Shown one piece after another: positions 37,521 through 49,590 of a stretch of DNA of 64,000 nt. This stretch comes from Agelaius tricolor (taxonomy: Eukaryota > Chordata > Aves > Passeriformes > Icteridae). The DNA lies in assembly GCA_023055355.1 (NCBI GenBank), contig JALJCS010000010.1, forward strand, positions 21,095,001 through 21,159,000. Direction: 5' to 3'. How positions within the stretch are numbered: the stretch's first letter is position 1; the number at the start of each line of letters is the position of its first letter. A program made the translations under genes and the position numbers. Below the pieces are notes generated by a model, which was given only the letters and a program-made list of their open reading frames with translations, had not been told where the DNA came from and made no database searches.

Positions 37521-39040
37521 TGGAAAGCTGATAAATAAATCATACCTGCCTCGCTGACCAGGGTGATAGTCACCCAATCCATAACTACTACATGATTTCC
37601 TTTGCCAAATGCTGGAAAATGAAAAACACACTGTCCTTTTGAACAGATCAGCATCTGTGTACATATAGAACAGTTATTATGGGACTACCAGCATATCTGT
37701 GTTGGAGTCTCTCAATTTTCACCATGTACTGATCCAGGCAAAAGCTTTCATGGAACATGATTTACAGCTTACTGAGGGACACACTGTTGACTCAGGCCAT
37801 TACTATTATTTTGTAGATATTCCCTGGTCTCTGCCAAAAGAAAAAAAATCCAGGAGAGAAACTGCTTTAATTGAAGCTACATTAACCTTTCCACCTTTGC
37901 CACCACACTGAAAACCATTTAAAATATGAGCTTCAGATAGACTCCTATCCAAATTTTTGGGTTTTTTTTCACTGCAGACATGCAGGAGGCATTGGAACAG
38001 CAAAGGATAGATTGTGGTCTTTGGGTCAAATTTTTGAACTAGCCCTGAAAATTGCATCTACCTGTAATTTTTGATTATATCTATAGCAAGTGAAAAGAAC
38101 ACATCTCTGATATTCTGATGCAAAGATCAGAGCCAGGTTTTGAAGTTCCAGGCCAGTATCTGGTGATGTGTGTTAGTTAAATAATTGAAGGGAATTAAAG
38201 AAAAATTGAACCTGTGAAGGGCCATGATGTGGAAAAAGTGTAAGTTGGAAAGGGACATTTATATTGCATCATTTCCTAACTGTGAGAGATGTCAGGCTGC
38301 AGAACAGTCTCTGGATATAAGTGGTGTATGAAGTATTGGTTGGGCTATTTTAAAAGTTTACTGAACACTACCATGGTGGAAAGAGAGGACATTTCTTCTC
38401 ACTGATAGCTCCTGGTACAGTGAATTACGTGCTCACATACAGCTTATAACAACTCCTGTTCCAGGAAACAGGGTTAGTGTGTACTTAGGAAATGAACAAA
38501 TTGCAACAATTTGTGATTCCACATCAGTGGTGTGCTGCATCATGTGAGAACCTGGCTTACACAGTCCCGAAATCTGCTTCCACTTGCAGAGAGATAACAG
38601 GGGAAAGTACAGCCAAAGGGAATATGCTGGTCTACACGTCTAACTGGAATCTGGCCTTGGGCCTTTCCTCTAATTATGTGACATTCAAATGTAATGAGGC
38701 AAAGTGGAACTTTGCTTTTATTCAGGGACCCACCAAGGGCAACTTTCATCAATGTCTGTGACAGGGAGATTGGCAGAGCCAAAGAGATTTTAATTCCAAG
38801 TAGACTTGATCATCCACTGTGAGTGTCTCTCTTCTTTTTTAACCCACAGAAGGAATATGGGACAATTACACTCCCAAATTAGGAGCTGAGGTAGGTTAAA
38901 TGAGCATGAGTGAAAATTCTGTGCAAATTTGCTTTCCAGTGTAATGGCATTTCACCTCCATCTGGCCCCAGCTATCCAGAATGAGCTTTTCACAACAGTT
39001 CTTCACTCAGCACTGTGCACATTTTTTTAATTTTTGGTTT
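37521..39040. other. Noncoding sequence
   Basis: Unique sequence. A stretch around 38245-38300 faintly resembles an inverted CR1 end but is not callable. Confidence 0.6.
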
Positions 39041-39043
39041 CAA

Positions 39044-39560
39044 TCAGAATTTATTTAGAAAGACAGAGATGTGGTACAGATACAACATCAGAAGCTGAGT
39101 GGATACAGTGAGACAGTGACTGAGCTCAGCACAGCAGCCCAGGCAGCAATGCTGCTGCACACCACCCGAGGACTCGGTCCAATTTAACAGGACAATGTTT
39201 CCCTGGTTTAGGAGACAAGGAAGAGGGACTGTGATTTTAGCTTTCGTTCCCTGGTGGATGTGTGGAAACAGCCTGTACTTTTCTGGAATGTGTGGGATCT
39301 TTAGCATGGCGACTTGCGACGTGATCTGGAGCAGGCAGAGGAGTGCGTGCATGCGGGAGCACACACACACACAGACACACACACAGACACACACACACAC
39401 ACAGACAGACACACAGACACACACACAGAGCCACGCACACACCTCAGCAGCCGGACAGCCTGCCCACCCTGCACTTGATGCTGCAAGTCACGATGATTAG
39501 CAGAGTTTCCTCCTGCAGCCTGCTGGATAACAGCGAGATCAGCATATACAGACACACCTC
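39044..39560 (-). other. CpG-enriched block; possible minus-strand noncoding transcript
   Basis: Between about 39165 and 39540 I count roughly 12 CpGs, several times the local density. The block contains an (AC)n repeat. Read on the minus strand it ends in an AATAAA hexamer (39050-39055) preceded by TTTCT and followed by an A-rich stretch, the layout of an mRNA 3' end. Minus-strand frames (39044-39442 and 39301-39555) are open through the repeat, but their translations (for example MLKIPHIPEKYRLFPHI) match no family I know. A noncoding exon, conserved element or decayed CpG island are all possible. Confidence 0.3.
39361..39443 (+). repeat. (AC)n / (ACAG) compound microsatellite
   Basis: About 83 bp of AC units interrupted by repeated ACAGAC variants, ending in CCACGCACACACC. 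Interruptions suggest an ageing but still long repeat. Confidence 0.92.
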
Positions 39561-40710
39561 TGGTGTGAGTGGAACAGTATTTACTTTGTTCTGACCAGGC
39601 CCTTACAAGAGCTCTGCTGTGACAGCTGACAAAAGGAGGGAGAAGGAAATCATTAATATAAAGCGATGCTTTGAGGTGAAAGTGTCAGGAATGCAAAAGA
39701 AAAAAAAGTTTTTGAATACAGCCGTAAGGAAATAATGTGCAATGTAGTTTCTGTGTCCCTTCCTGGTTGGACTAGCAGGCATTTTATTTCTGCCCTTAAG
39801 GCCCAGGATGTGATCTCATTTGTGCTCCTACCACTCTGGATTAACCCCTCAGCAGTCGGGAAAAGTCACTGGAGTTGCTTGAGGCTTATACTGCACCAAA
39901 GAACACTGAGATTTATTTCCCCATGTCTTTCCTCACGTCCCCTTGGTAGTTACCTGACATCTGTCTTTAACACCTCCACATGAAGAAAACCAGCTCCTTC
40001 CATCAGCTACACTTTCCATCAAACTTACTGGTCCAGCAAGGGAGCTGTACATACAGTGGTTTGACTGCATCCTGCTTCAAAACGCAGGAGGCCACTGGTC
40101 TGGCCATTGTTCTGGGGCCCTGAGGAAAGGTTACATCTGCAGCATGTGCACATTGGCTGCAGAGAAGGATGAGGAGGAGCTGGTGTTTGGAGACTTGAGG
40201 CTGGTCTCAGTGCATATGCTGACCTGGAGCATAGTCTTTAATGCTTTCCCTTTTCTGCTCAACTTTGATTTTTGATGGTTTGTGAGCAGAAAGGTTTTAC
40301 CCCATGATGTGCCAGAGCCATTTCAGCTTGGTCCAAATCTGTGGGATCTACAGCAACTCTCCAGATATCAGCTGTGAGAGCAGGCAGTGGAAGGGACAGA
40401 GATACTGATCTTCAAAGCCTCACAGACTTGTGCTGTTCTGAGAGGCAGCACAGACCTGCTGGCACAGAGTATACATACATAAGTTTCTGGGAACTGGGAA
40501 CTGCAGATGTGAGGACAACTTCCCAACAGCACAACTTTCTGGTTGGCCCAGTCTTGTAAATGAAGTACTGGGATCAGTATTAATAAACTGTACTAGCTGT
40601 TCCTTGTGCCTATGATAGATAGCATCAGGCTTACTTTCACTGTAATCAGATTTAAATGGGAACAGAAGCTCAAAACCAGATTTTTTTATCCAATTGTAGT
40701 CTAACAACTT
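39561..40710. other. Noncoding sequence
   Basis: Unique sequence. The open frames at 39735-39983 and 40341-40559 have no recognisable content. Confidence 0.6.
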
Positions 40711-40739
40711 CCCCTCCCTCCCGCCTACCCCAATCCCCC
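40711..40739 (-). other. G-quadruplex motif (minus strand)
   Basis: C-runs of 4, 3, 3, 4 and 5 with loops of 1, 1, 5 and 3 bases satisfy the quadruplex rule on the minus strand. Confidence 0.6.
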
Positions 40740-41452
40740 AAAACAGCTGGGGTCTATATTTGATACTGTCTGGGAACTCATAACAGGTTTGAGTTTCTTG
40801 GTTGCCTCCAGAGCAAGCTTAAATTGGCTAGAAGTTACCAGAGCATAGGACAGGCTCATCATGAAGGTGAAATATCCTGCCCAAGGTTGCATTAATGCAA
40901 TTTCCAGGTCTCCTTCAATCTTCCTACTTTATTGGCATGCCAGCTTCAGGTGTTAGCCTTAAAGATACCTGCTCCTACCCTCTTCATCACCTTTCAGAGG
41001 ATCAGAACACCCCAGACAGGGCTTCTCATGCTAAGCCAATATCTCCAGAAATAATAACTTGTTGCACGAGCAGCTGAACTATTGAAGCCAGATTTCCTGT
41101 GGAATTGTGTCCTCTTTTCCAGATGTTCCTTTCTTCTACCTCCTCCGTAATAACCTCATGTTTCTTATGTCCTTTCCACCTGGCAAGAGATGATGTGCAC
41201 TGAGGCTAATCCAGTGTGCCTTGAGAAAGTCAGAATGATATGATCTCTGCATTCCACTCAGTCTTGGGGAAATGATTGCTCATAAAGCAAATTGCCATGG
41301 GAAAAGAAGATAGAACTTTCTGTTGAGTTGGTTATAAATGACAATTTGATACCTGCTCTTCCCTGTGCTGTTCCTTTTAATTTTGCTCATATAAAGTGTT
41401 AATGTGAGATTTTGGTTATCTGATCGTAATCAAACATATTTACATGAATGTA
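40740..41452. other. Noncoding sequence
   Basis: Unique sequence, nothing distinctive. Confidence 0.6.
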
Positions 41453-41476
41453 CAGATGAATCAAATGATTCATCTG
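41453..41476. promoter_or_regulatory. 24-bp near-perfect palindrome with paired E-boxes
   Basis: Arms CAGATGAATCA and TGATTCATCTG are exact reverse complements (11 bp) around a 2-base AA centre. Each arm holds a CANNTG E-box (CAGATG) and a TGATTCAT/ATGAATCA half resembling PBX/POU or CNC-bZIP sites. Such symmetry suits a dimeric factor or a cruciform. Chance occurrence of an 11-bp arm with a 2-base centre is low per site but possible in 64 kb. Confidence 0.4.
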
Positions 41477-42235
41477 AAGCACAACTTTTATTTTTACATT
41501 CTTGAAATATGTTCTCATTTGCTGGACAACATATTTGGATTTTATGACAATGAAAATTTCAGTGGTCCCCTGTAGAAATTTTTACTGTGTTCTTTTCACC
41601 AGAAATGTCACGATGTTGTCTTTCTGTTCCAATTTGGAATACAAGCTCTTCTCTTTCAAATGCCAGAGTATCCTAAGGAAAGGAAATTCTGGTTTCTGAC
41701 TAGCTATAATTATAATCCAAAAGCAGAAAATATTTCATCAGAAAAATAATACTATATACATTGGGTTTCTAGCAGGGAGGAGTGGTAGTTAATAAAAGCA
41801 ACTGGGAATTGATTGAAAACGAACCTGTAAAGCCAATCTAACTTCAATTTTTCTGATATAACCCTGAGATGGAGACCATGACAAAACATCTCACAGAAGG
41901 CTGATCTTCATCTTTACTACCCTTTGAAGGTCTTGAGAATGGTCACTGAAGTCTGTGTGTTCAGAGACACAGCTTCAGCTACATCCTTCCAATCTGGGAC
42001 TCACACTTGAAGTAGGAGAGGTGGTCTTGGTGGGAATAACCTCTAATCAGACCAAAACCTGTATTTCTTGAGCTTCAGAGCTCTGCAGTGTCATTGAGCT
42101 TCATTTTAGTGGTGATATCCAAAGAAGAACAGCAATGTCAGGGCATTTTGAAGGAGAAAGAGTGCTGGGATTCTCCCTTGTCATTGTGCTTCCTGTACCC
42201 CATGGGTTTTAAATTTAGGATTTAAGTTATGGTGG
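41477..42235. other. Noncoding sequence
   Basis: Unique AT-rich sequence, nothing distinctive. Confidence 0.6.
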
Positions 42236-42290
42236 GTTTGTTTGTTTGTTTGTTTGTTTTAGTTTAGGGGGTTTGTTTATTTGTTTTTTA
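42236..42290 (+). repeat. (GTTT)n microsatellite
   Basis: Six GTTT units followed by a degenerate second block with G-run and TTTA interruptions. Confidence 0.9.
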
Positions 42291-43174
42291 GTATAATCTC
42301 AGTTTACCCAGAGCAATGAATTGTAACTTTGATTTCATGTCTGTATTTATTACCAATGTAGTGTGTAAGTGTTTGAACATTGCATGTAGCCTATTAACGT
42401 TTTTGAGTAAATCTTCCTGCTTCCCATCTGGAAAGGAGGTTCCAAGTTTTGGTTGAAATCACTGATATAGTGTTCTGTAAAACTTCATTCCATTAATTCT
42501 TTGCCCATGTCCTTCTTTCAAGGAATTATATGAATCCTCCCTAACTGAAAAAAAAAGAAAGCAGTCCTTGGAACTTGAGTTCAAAAGCTTATTTAAGCTG
42601 AAGTGAAAAATTCAATTTTTGAATCTACTTCCAGCACACTGAATTATTTCTGTGCTTCCGAAATTCATCATATGATACTGTGGTCTCTTCCACAAGACAG
42701 GTTCAGGAACAACCCAGCACGTTTATCAGTCAGCAGGACAAATGTCCAATCTGTTGACAGCATAAAAATAAATTTTGGAGTGGGGTAAAGGATGGTACCC
42801 TTAATGTTTGAATTAACATGAGTTGACAATATCATACCTGTGGTTTGACATGGTGTGGGCGAGTGTTGGGAAGAAACCTTCTGTCACTTCATGCTCAGCA
42901 TAAATGACTGCTGTGCATATTTTTTGCTTTCAAAGGGTCATCTCTGCAATGTTCCTTACAGCAAATCTTATTTATTTATATACAAAATACCCATCTCAAT
43001 GCCTTATTGTCCTTGATTCCTAAAATTAGATTTATTAGAAACTTCTCCTACTTCTCTGCAAGGGAATGTAGTGAAGCCCAAATTCCTTTTCAAACTTCAG
43101 GTTTTCATATATGACTTGAACAAAAGTTGCAGATAGATGCATATATGTTCTGATGCACAAATACATATTTCCTT
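42291..43174. other. Noncoding sequence
   Basis: Unique AT-rich sequence, nothing distinctive. Confidence 0.6.
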
Positions 43175-43260
43175 AGAAGCATAAAGTGCAGAGCCAGAAG
43201 AGACCTTTGTGATTGACTGTAGAATCCATGTGGCCTTCAAACATGGATCTGAAGTCAACA
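43175..43260 (-). repeat. CR1-type LINE fragment (minus strand)
   Basis: The phrase GCATAAAGTGCAGAGCCAGA followed by AGAGACCTTTGTGATTGACT resembles the inverted 3' end of old sauropsid CR1 families ('cagggccagaagggaccattgtgatcatctagtctg'). It is a short, diverged stub. Borders are approximate. Confidence 0.5.
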
Positions 43261-43664
43261 GTGCTCTAAACTTTTGTTTGAGCTAGAACAAGCATATGAT
43301 ATGCATTTAAAAAATAAGTTAAAAACTGACCTTCAAAACAAACCTTCAAAAGGTGAGGAAGCCTTCACCGAGCCCTGTTTTTTGCAAGGTGTGTCTAGGT
43401 ACTCATGTATATAGATATAACTGTGTATAAATAGCACACTCACATAAGTGTCTTAAAACAACAGCTCAGCAAACCACTAGAACTTATCAGTACAACACAT
43501 CTCTTTGGGCTCCTAAAATGTTTCTAATCTTAAGCTTGTGGCTGCTCTTTGCCAGGTCAGTGCATGGAAGAGTCTTTGGACACAGCCTGAGAACTTCCCT
43601 CCATACCCGTGTGGTGACCTGTTCTTTTAAAGCCAGATGCTAATACTAACAAAAAAACCCTCCC

Positions 43665-43715
43665 AAACCAAACCAACCAACCCACCAAAAAACTTCAACC
43701 AACCAACCAACCAAA
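43665..43715 (+). repeat. (AACC)n microsatellite, interrupted
   Basis: AACC units form two blocks separated by CACCAAAAAACTTC. The second block has four clean units. Confidence 0.9.
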
Positions 43716-46700
43716 TAATAACCAACCCCAGAAGAAAAGTACAACATCTGCTAAGTGGGATTGAGCTTTAATAAGCTTATCCTCCATTTCCAGCACTTGG
43801 ACAGCAATGGGAAACAGGAAATAGACTTCACACCCCCAACACACCATCCATCAATGGAGTGTGAAAGAAATGTAAGGATTACTGCCCTAGCCTTTAGGTG
43901 CCAGGCATAATTATCTAGAGATTGCAGAGTTCAGTTTTCACTCTGCTCTGCCTCTATAGTTGAGAGCTCCCCTTCCTCCCCTGTTCCCTCCACAGCACAA
44001 AGGTGCTTATAGGGGCAAGAGAGGGGCAAAAAACCAAATAAAAAGAATACTTCAGCTTTGAAAAGAAAGCAGATGTTTCTGGGATCCTGATCACAGTGCT
44101 TTAGCTACGGGTCTTGCCTGGGGCTTCCAGAAAAGCAAATACCAGAGCCCCTGTTTATTGGCTGTTTCCTTGCTCACACTGCAATATGGCTTCCAAATGG
44201 AACAAGGAACTGAGCCAAAAATCAGCAGAAAATTGGCTCAGAAAAGGGGGATTATTTTCTTTTCAGGGGAGTGAGCAGAATTTTGCTTTCAGAGAAGGAA
44301 CCCTCCTACCCCCTATGAACCTGAAAAACAAATTCAAACCCTTGGCACATCTTGCTCTCTTCTTGTGGGAGGGCTGTGGTAAAGGAGATTGTAATTGAAC
44401 CACTCAATAAAGATGCACATCATCACTCATTTTATTAGCATCTAATCAGTACAGCAGTGAGTGGAAAGAAAGCAACGCCCACCAATGGCAAGTCCCATGA
44501 GCTTGGCTTTTGTCAAAGAAGGAAGAGATATTTGGATTGTAAAGCTGTGAACATCTTACCAGAAGCATTGTTTTTATTTTCCTCTAGTTTTCAGTATCAG
44601 TTTCCTTTCCACTCCCAGTTTTTCAGACAAAGCAACAACTGCGACATCTTTGGGCTGGGAGGGTATTGCCTGCTGCAGCTCCTCCAGAGAGATTTCCATC
44701 TGTGCTCTAAAATCAGGACATTTCTGAGAAGTTTAGGGCCTGGCAGATAACAAGACAGAGCCTTCACCTTAACTTTGTTGCTGATGAGGTCACATCAGTA
44801 GCTCGTTTGGATGCATCCACAAAATATGCAATATTTTAGAAACTGAACTTGGTCTTCTTCAGGGTGAGGCTCTTTATTAATGCCTTGTCTCTCCAAGGGA
44901 GCATGCAGTTTTTTGTTTTGGCACAGCTTTGTCCATAGGCAGAGAGTCTATTGGAAAGGGGAGAGTGGGGTGTGAAACTGTCAAACCACAATTTTCACAA
45001 GACACTGTGGCACCTCAAAAGGCAGTGGCTGAATTTAATAAAGCAAATGAAATTAAATGTTTCATTTAAGTAATGTGGAAATATGTTGTTTTTGTTGGAA
45101 GCTGTGGCTGTCCACTGAAAATGTCCTTATGGCAGGCTTGCAATGACTGACAAAAGTTGGTATTCTCAATGGAAAGCAAATGATTCCTTCACAATCCAGT
45201 TTTCCATTGAGGCAAACCTTCAATTTTCTTACAGAGCAAACAAGAACTGTTTTGATGGAAGGAATATAACCAGATCTCACAAGCAGCTCTGCTGTATGAA
45301 GCACAACTGATCAGTCTGTGTGTGGCTGCTCTGTAGCAAGCAGGTTCCAGCCCAGTCTGAATCTCAACACTGCCTGCTGCTGAGAGACCCCTGCAGAAAG
45401 CTGGGATTGTGAGAGGCTCCTGACTTTACTGTAATCTGCTACTGTTCACTGGGAAAATAAAAAATGTTTTCCAAGGACTGCTGTTTTATGTGTTCCTTGT
45501 TGTGTTTGCACACAGGAGGAACAAGCCATCAGTGGTGACAAGCTCTTATGGGCCAGCCTCAAGGACAGATATGATTCCACCCCAGTTTGCTCTAGAGAAG
45601 ATAGGGGGATATTCAGTCCTAAAAGGAGCTTCAAGTTTGTGTTGTCATCTTGAGATAGGCTGAAAAAAGGCAAAGGAACACCGAGCTCCTCATTCTGAGG
45701 CTGCAAGACAATTGCTGTGCTGTGCCTGGGTGTGAAAAGCAGTTATGTACCTCCCAAAGCAGCAGACTCCAGCTTTCTTTATTACAGAGCTCTTCTAGCG
45801 CCAGAGGAAGGGAGTAGTGGTATCTCTTTTGCAAAACTGAACAATAGTCTGGGCAAAGTGATAAACTGTATGGTAATTGGTGTGCAGATGTCAGTTTTGT
45901 CTCTTCTGTTATATCACTTTGATGGCTACAGTTTGTGTGCTGCTGTGTCATAACTGGGCTATTGAGTTCAGGACAAGTTTTCCCAGTTATGTTGTCTTCT
46001 AACAGCTAGGAAAATCTGTGAAGGCCCTATAAAAATAAATCTTTAAATGGGTGGATTACATTACAATTGGACCTCTTTTGTCAGAACCTAATGTACGGTG
46101 GGTTATTTATTTTAGGCAGAAGATGTGATCAGCTGTGCTCTCTGGGATGCATGTTATGAGGGACAGGCTTGCTCGCTTGACATACATTGGCTTTAGCATT
46201 TTCTTTTTCTTCTGGACACAATAACTTCTGATGCAGTCCATACTCTATTTGGAGGTCTTTGAAAACAAAGTGCATGTATTATTCAGGTTTCCCAAGATTG
46301 CTAGGTTTCTAGATCAAAGTAAAGGAAGCTTTTGTTTCTTTCTCTCTTACTACCTTTCATTTTGATTAAGATTTTCACTGCAATTTTTTTAAAATTAAAA
46401 TGCAATTAAGAAGACTGTGCACATCTCAGTAGTGAAGGGTCATGTTTTTTTCTTGATTTCCAGAGCAGTTTCTTCAAGGAAATGATATGGAGTACAACAG
46501 TTGTAAAGAGTCCTAAGGACAAAGGCCAAGCTATCTAGATATAAATACACTTGATTAAATTGGAATGAAGGACATTGGACTAGTTCATGTGTCACAGGGC
46601 ATCTTCAAGACCTCAGACTGAACCCCAGGCAAAGATGACTCCATGAATGTCTTCCAGAGTTAGAGTTACAACACGAATCTCCTTCCCAGATTTAAACCAA

Positions 46701-49354
46701 AATTTATTGTAACCCTAGTTTACAAGCATTAGAATTGCAGAACTGATTGTTCTGGCAGCTTACATACACAACTTCATAAGAGACAACTCTGTGGTTTAAC
46801 CCCAACCAGCAGCTTCCTTGTTGCATCTAAAATATTTTTCTTTCCAGAAAATAAATGGACTTCTGTTTGTAATTGATAACCAGAAATATGTAACAGGAGG
46901 CAGCATCCAGAGTTAACTGAAGACAGAGAGAGCAGCAGGGAAGAGAGAGATCTGCTGGGGCTTGGCTCTTTTCAGTGCATCTGCAATTTTCATTGGACAC
47001 AGGATCTAATACAGCTTGTCAGATAGGTGTCCCTTGGTGGGTGGGAATGCACACAAGACACACACAGACTGCTTGGAGACCTCATGAACAATATCTGGTA
47101 GTCACTTTTCCTCTAATCATTTCCTAATTATGTGCTGAATTTCTGACAAATAAATTGTATTTAGAATCCCAAAAAGCTTTGGAATATAAAACCATGAAGG
47201 GGCAAATTTTTAATGATTTTGCTCTGCTTGTCTGCCTTTTCACCTTTTTACTCTCACAATAGTTTTAAGCCATTAGCCCAGCTGTATGAAATTTGTCAGA
47301 GGTGGAGATTTCAGAGAAAAGTTACATAAAGTTTAGTGAAAATTTGTTGTTGTGTACAGCTAAAAGATATATTGATGCTTTTCCCACTGCTAATAGAACA
47401 CCATGGAAGGAAGATGAAGGTGTATGGAAGAGTTAACAGACATAAGGGTGAACTTTTAGGAGTGGTGGGCTTCAAGGATGTGACAATGTGAAGGTACTGT
47501 GAGGGCTTGAGATGGGGGGAATGGAATTGTTATTAGGAGAATTTGCTGGTAGAGGGCACACACCTGGAAGGAATCAAATGTCATTTATTTGAGTCTGGCA
47601 CCCACCAGACTATTTGTTTCATTTCTCAGGGAACTCCCATCCTGGAACCTCCAGGCTTTTTTGGCAGCTATTGGTATTGGTACTCTGACAATGTCAAGCC
47701 TCTAGGCAAGAATTCTTTTGCTAGCTGTGGTGTATACTAAAAGTCTGAAGGTACCAAAGTCTTCGAGTCAAAATGAAGATAAGACATATGGAGCATAGTA
47801 CAGAGTCTGAAAATGGCTTTGCTGAAGTCTTCTGGGGCATGGGATTAACAAAGGAATGCCAAATTCATAGCTGTCTCATTTGAGCCATGTTAGGTATTTG
47901 AAGTTGGCCAAATCACATGGAACTGATTGGTGTTTACTAGAGAGAGGTGCCTGAATGGCTTGGCTGGTTTTTTTCTTCAAATCTGTTTGGGCTCTACTTC
48001 CTGCCTATTCAAGGGTATTAATTTTACTTACTGAGAAGCATTTTATAGGTCAATGAAATTTTACATAAATATTACAAAATAGCCACTGAGTGAAAATTTG
48101 TTATGATTACTCGTGTTTATGTTTGGAGGCTAATACTATGGGCCACACACAAGCACTGCCACAAAACCTATATACTGAGTAATAACAGCTTGGATCTCTA
48201 ACCTCAAGTACTGATGGTGAGCAGGTTTAATGAAAAAAAATTCTACTAATAAGTTGCTCAAAATTAAATAAGGTGCATAACTAAATCCATTCAAATGTTT
48301 CCAAGAGACTTACACCACATTTATACCAGAAAAGTGAAGAATGATTAGAAATATTTTCAGGCACTGGAATGCAATTGCTCATATTCTTACACACGATTCT
48401 CATATTTTTCTGCTCAGGGGTACAACACATTACATGGTATCCCTGTCAGCATTCTGCCCATGCCAGTTAATACTCCCCAAAATTTACTTACAGGTGTTGT
48501 TCAGAGGCTGATCCAGAAACCTTTCACAGAAGGCAGTTTTTGGGTAGCCAGCTTATTTTGGGGGTCTGAGAGACGCGGCAGTCCAGTTATTTGGTGCCAG
48601 CTGATTTCAGTGCCAGTTGATTCCCGTGCCAGAGAACATTCCTGGGCACATATACATGCTCTATTTGTATCAGTCTCATTGTGCTTTGGGTGTGTCTGGC
48701 TCAGATGCTTACAGTTAATCAAGTTGCTGGGACTGGGAAGAGAGGTGAATTTTTCCCCAGCTCAAATCTGCTTTTACTCTCCTCTGTAGAAAAGGACAAG
48801 TTCTATTTTCCAAGTATCATATGACAAACTTCTTTTTAGAACAGGACTTTTGCAATGTCCTTCATGGACAGCTAACAGCTTTTGCTAGCTGTTGTTGCAG
48901 CTTCCCAGCCTTTCCTACAGTCGCCCCTTTGCTGTGCACTGGGAGAATCCTGCAGCCCATGCTGTGTGGGAACATCAGAAGATTTGTAGTCCCCCTAAGT
49001 AAAAAGCTATTGAAGAGCTGCTGCAATTGTGGAGGCAGGGCATGGTAACCCAGGCAATCCACCCAAGTTCTCTGTTCCTAACTTCAGGGGGAAAAAAAAT
49101 AATGATCTGTTTTTCCTCAAGTTGCAGTAGTTCAAAAAAGACAGGCTTAATTCCGTTAACAAGTCAACTTGAAACACACGCCAAAGTCTCTTTGCTACCA
49201 AGACAAAAGCTCAAGGGAAGCAAGAGGTTTTGTGTAACACCGTGCTTTGTAACCAGACCAGGTTTACCCCTACATACAGTAGACATCCTAATTTCTGAAA
49301 TGCAGCACTTTGGGAAAAGTTCACTTAACACTTACATTTTGCAGCTGAAAGCAA
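43716..49354. other. Noncoding sequence, no gene seen
   Basis: Frames at 44114-44398, 44457-44750, 45446-45951 and 47543-47740 are unrecognised. AT-rich blocks at 46015-46135 and 47100-47215 look slowly evolving by eye, but no motif cluster justifies a call. No long simple repeat occurs. Confidence 0.65.
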
Positions 49355-49590
49355 TCAATTAGCATAACTGTTATTTTTGAGACGATAAATACAGGGACTA
49401 ATGAAATGAAACTGATTTTTCTGAATTACCTGTGATTTGGGATTTCAGCGATTACTCAGTGTCTTAAAATTTGTGTTTAATCCTCTAACCACCATAGCTG
49501 CTGATTTGCCTTTTGATATTTGCCATCTGTGAAAACAAAGGCAGGTGTCTGAAGTTGGCTACCTAAGGCTTTAAATAGTGGAGCTTCCCT
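49355..49590. promoter_or_regulatory. Candidate conserved noncoding block
   Basis: AT-rich unique DNA carries two CpGs (GACGAT near 49383, AGCGAT near 49450), a TTAGCATAA octamer-like string at 49359-49367 and an AACCACCAT Runx-like site near 49490. It contains no repeat. The evidence is only compositional. Confidence 0.18.

Noticed and set aside
38245..38300. AAGTTGGAAAGGGACATTT resembling an inverted CR1 end
   Set aside because: Similarity is confined to about 20 bp and does not continue into the rest of the CR1 tail.
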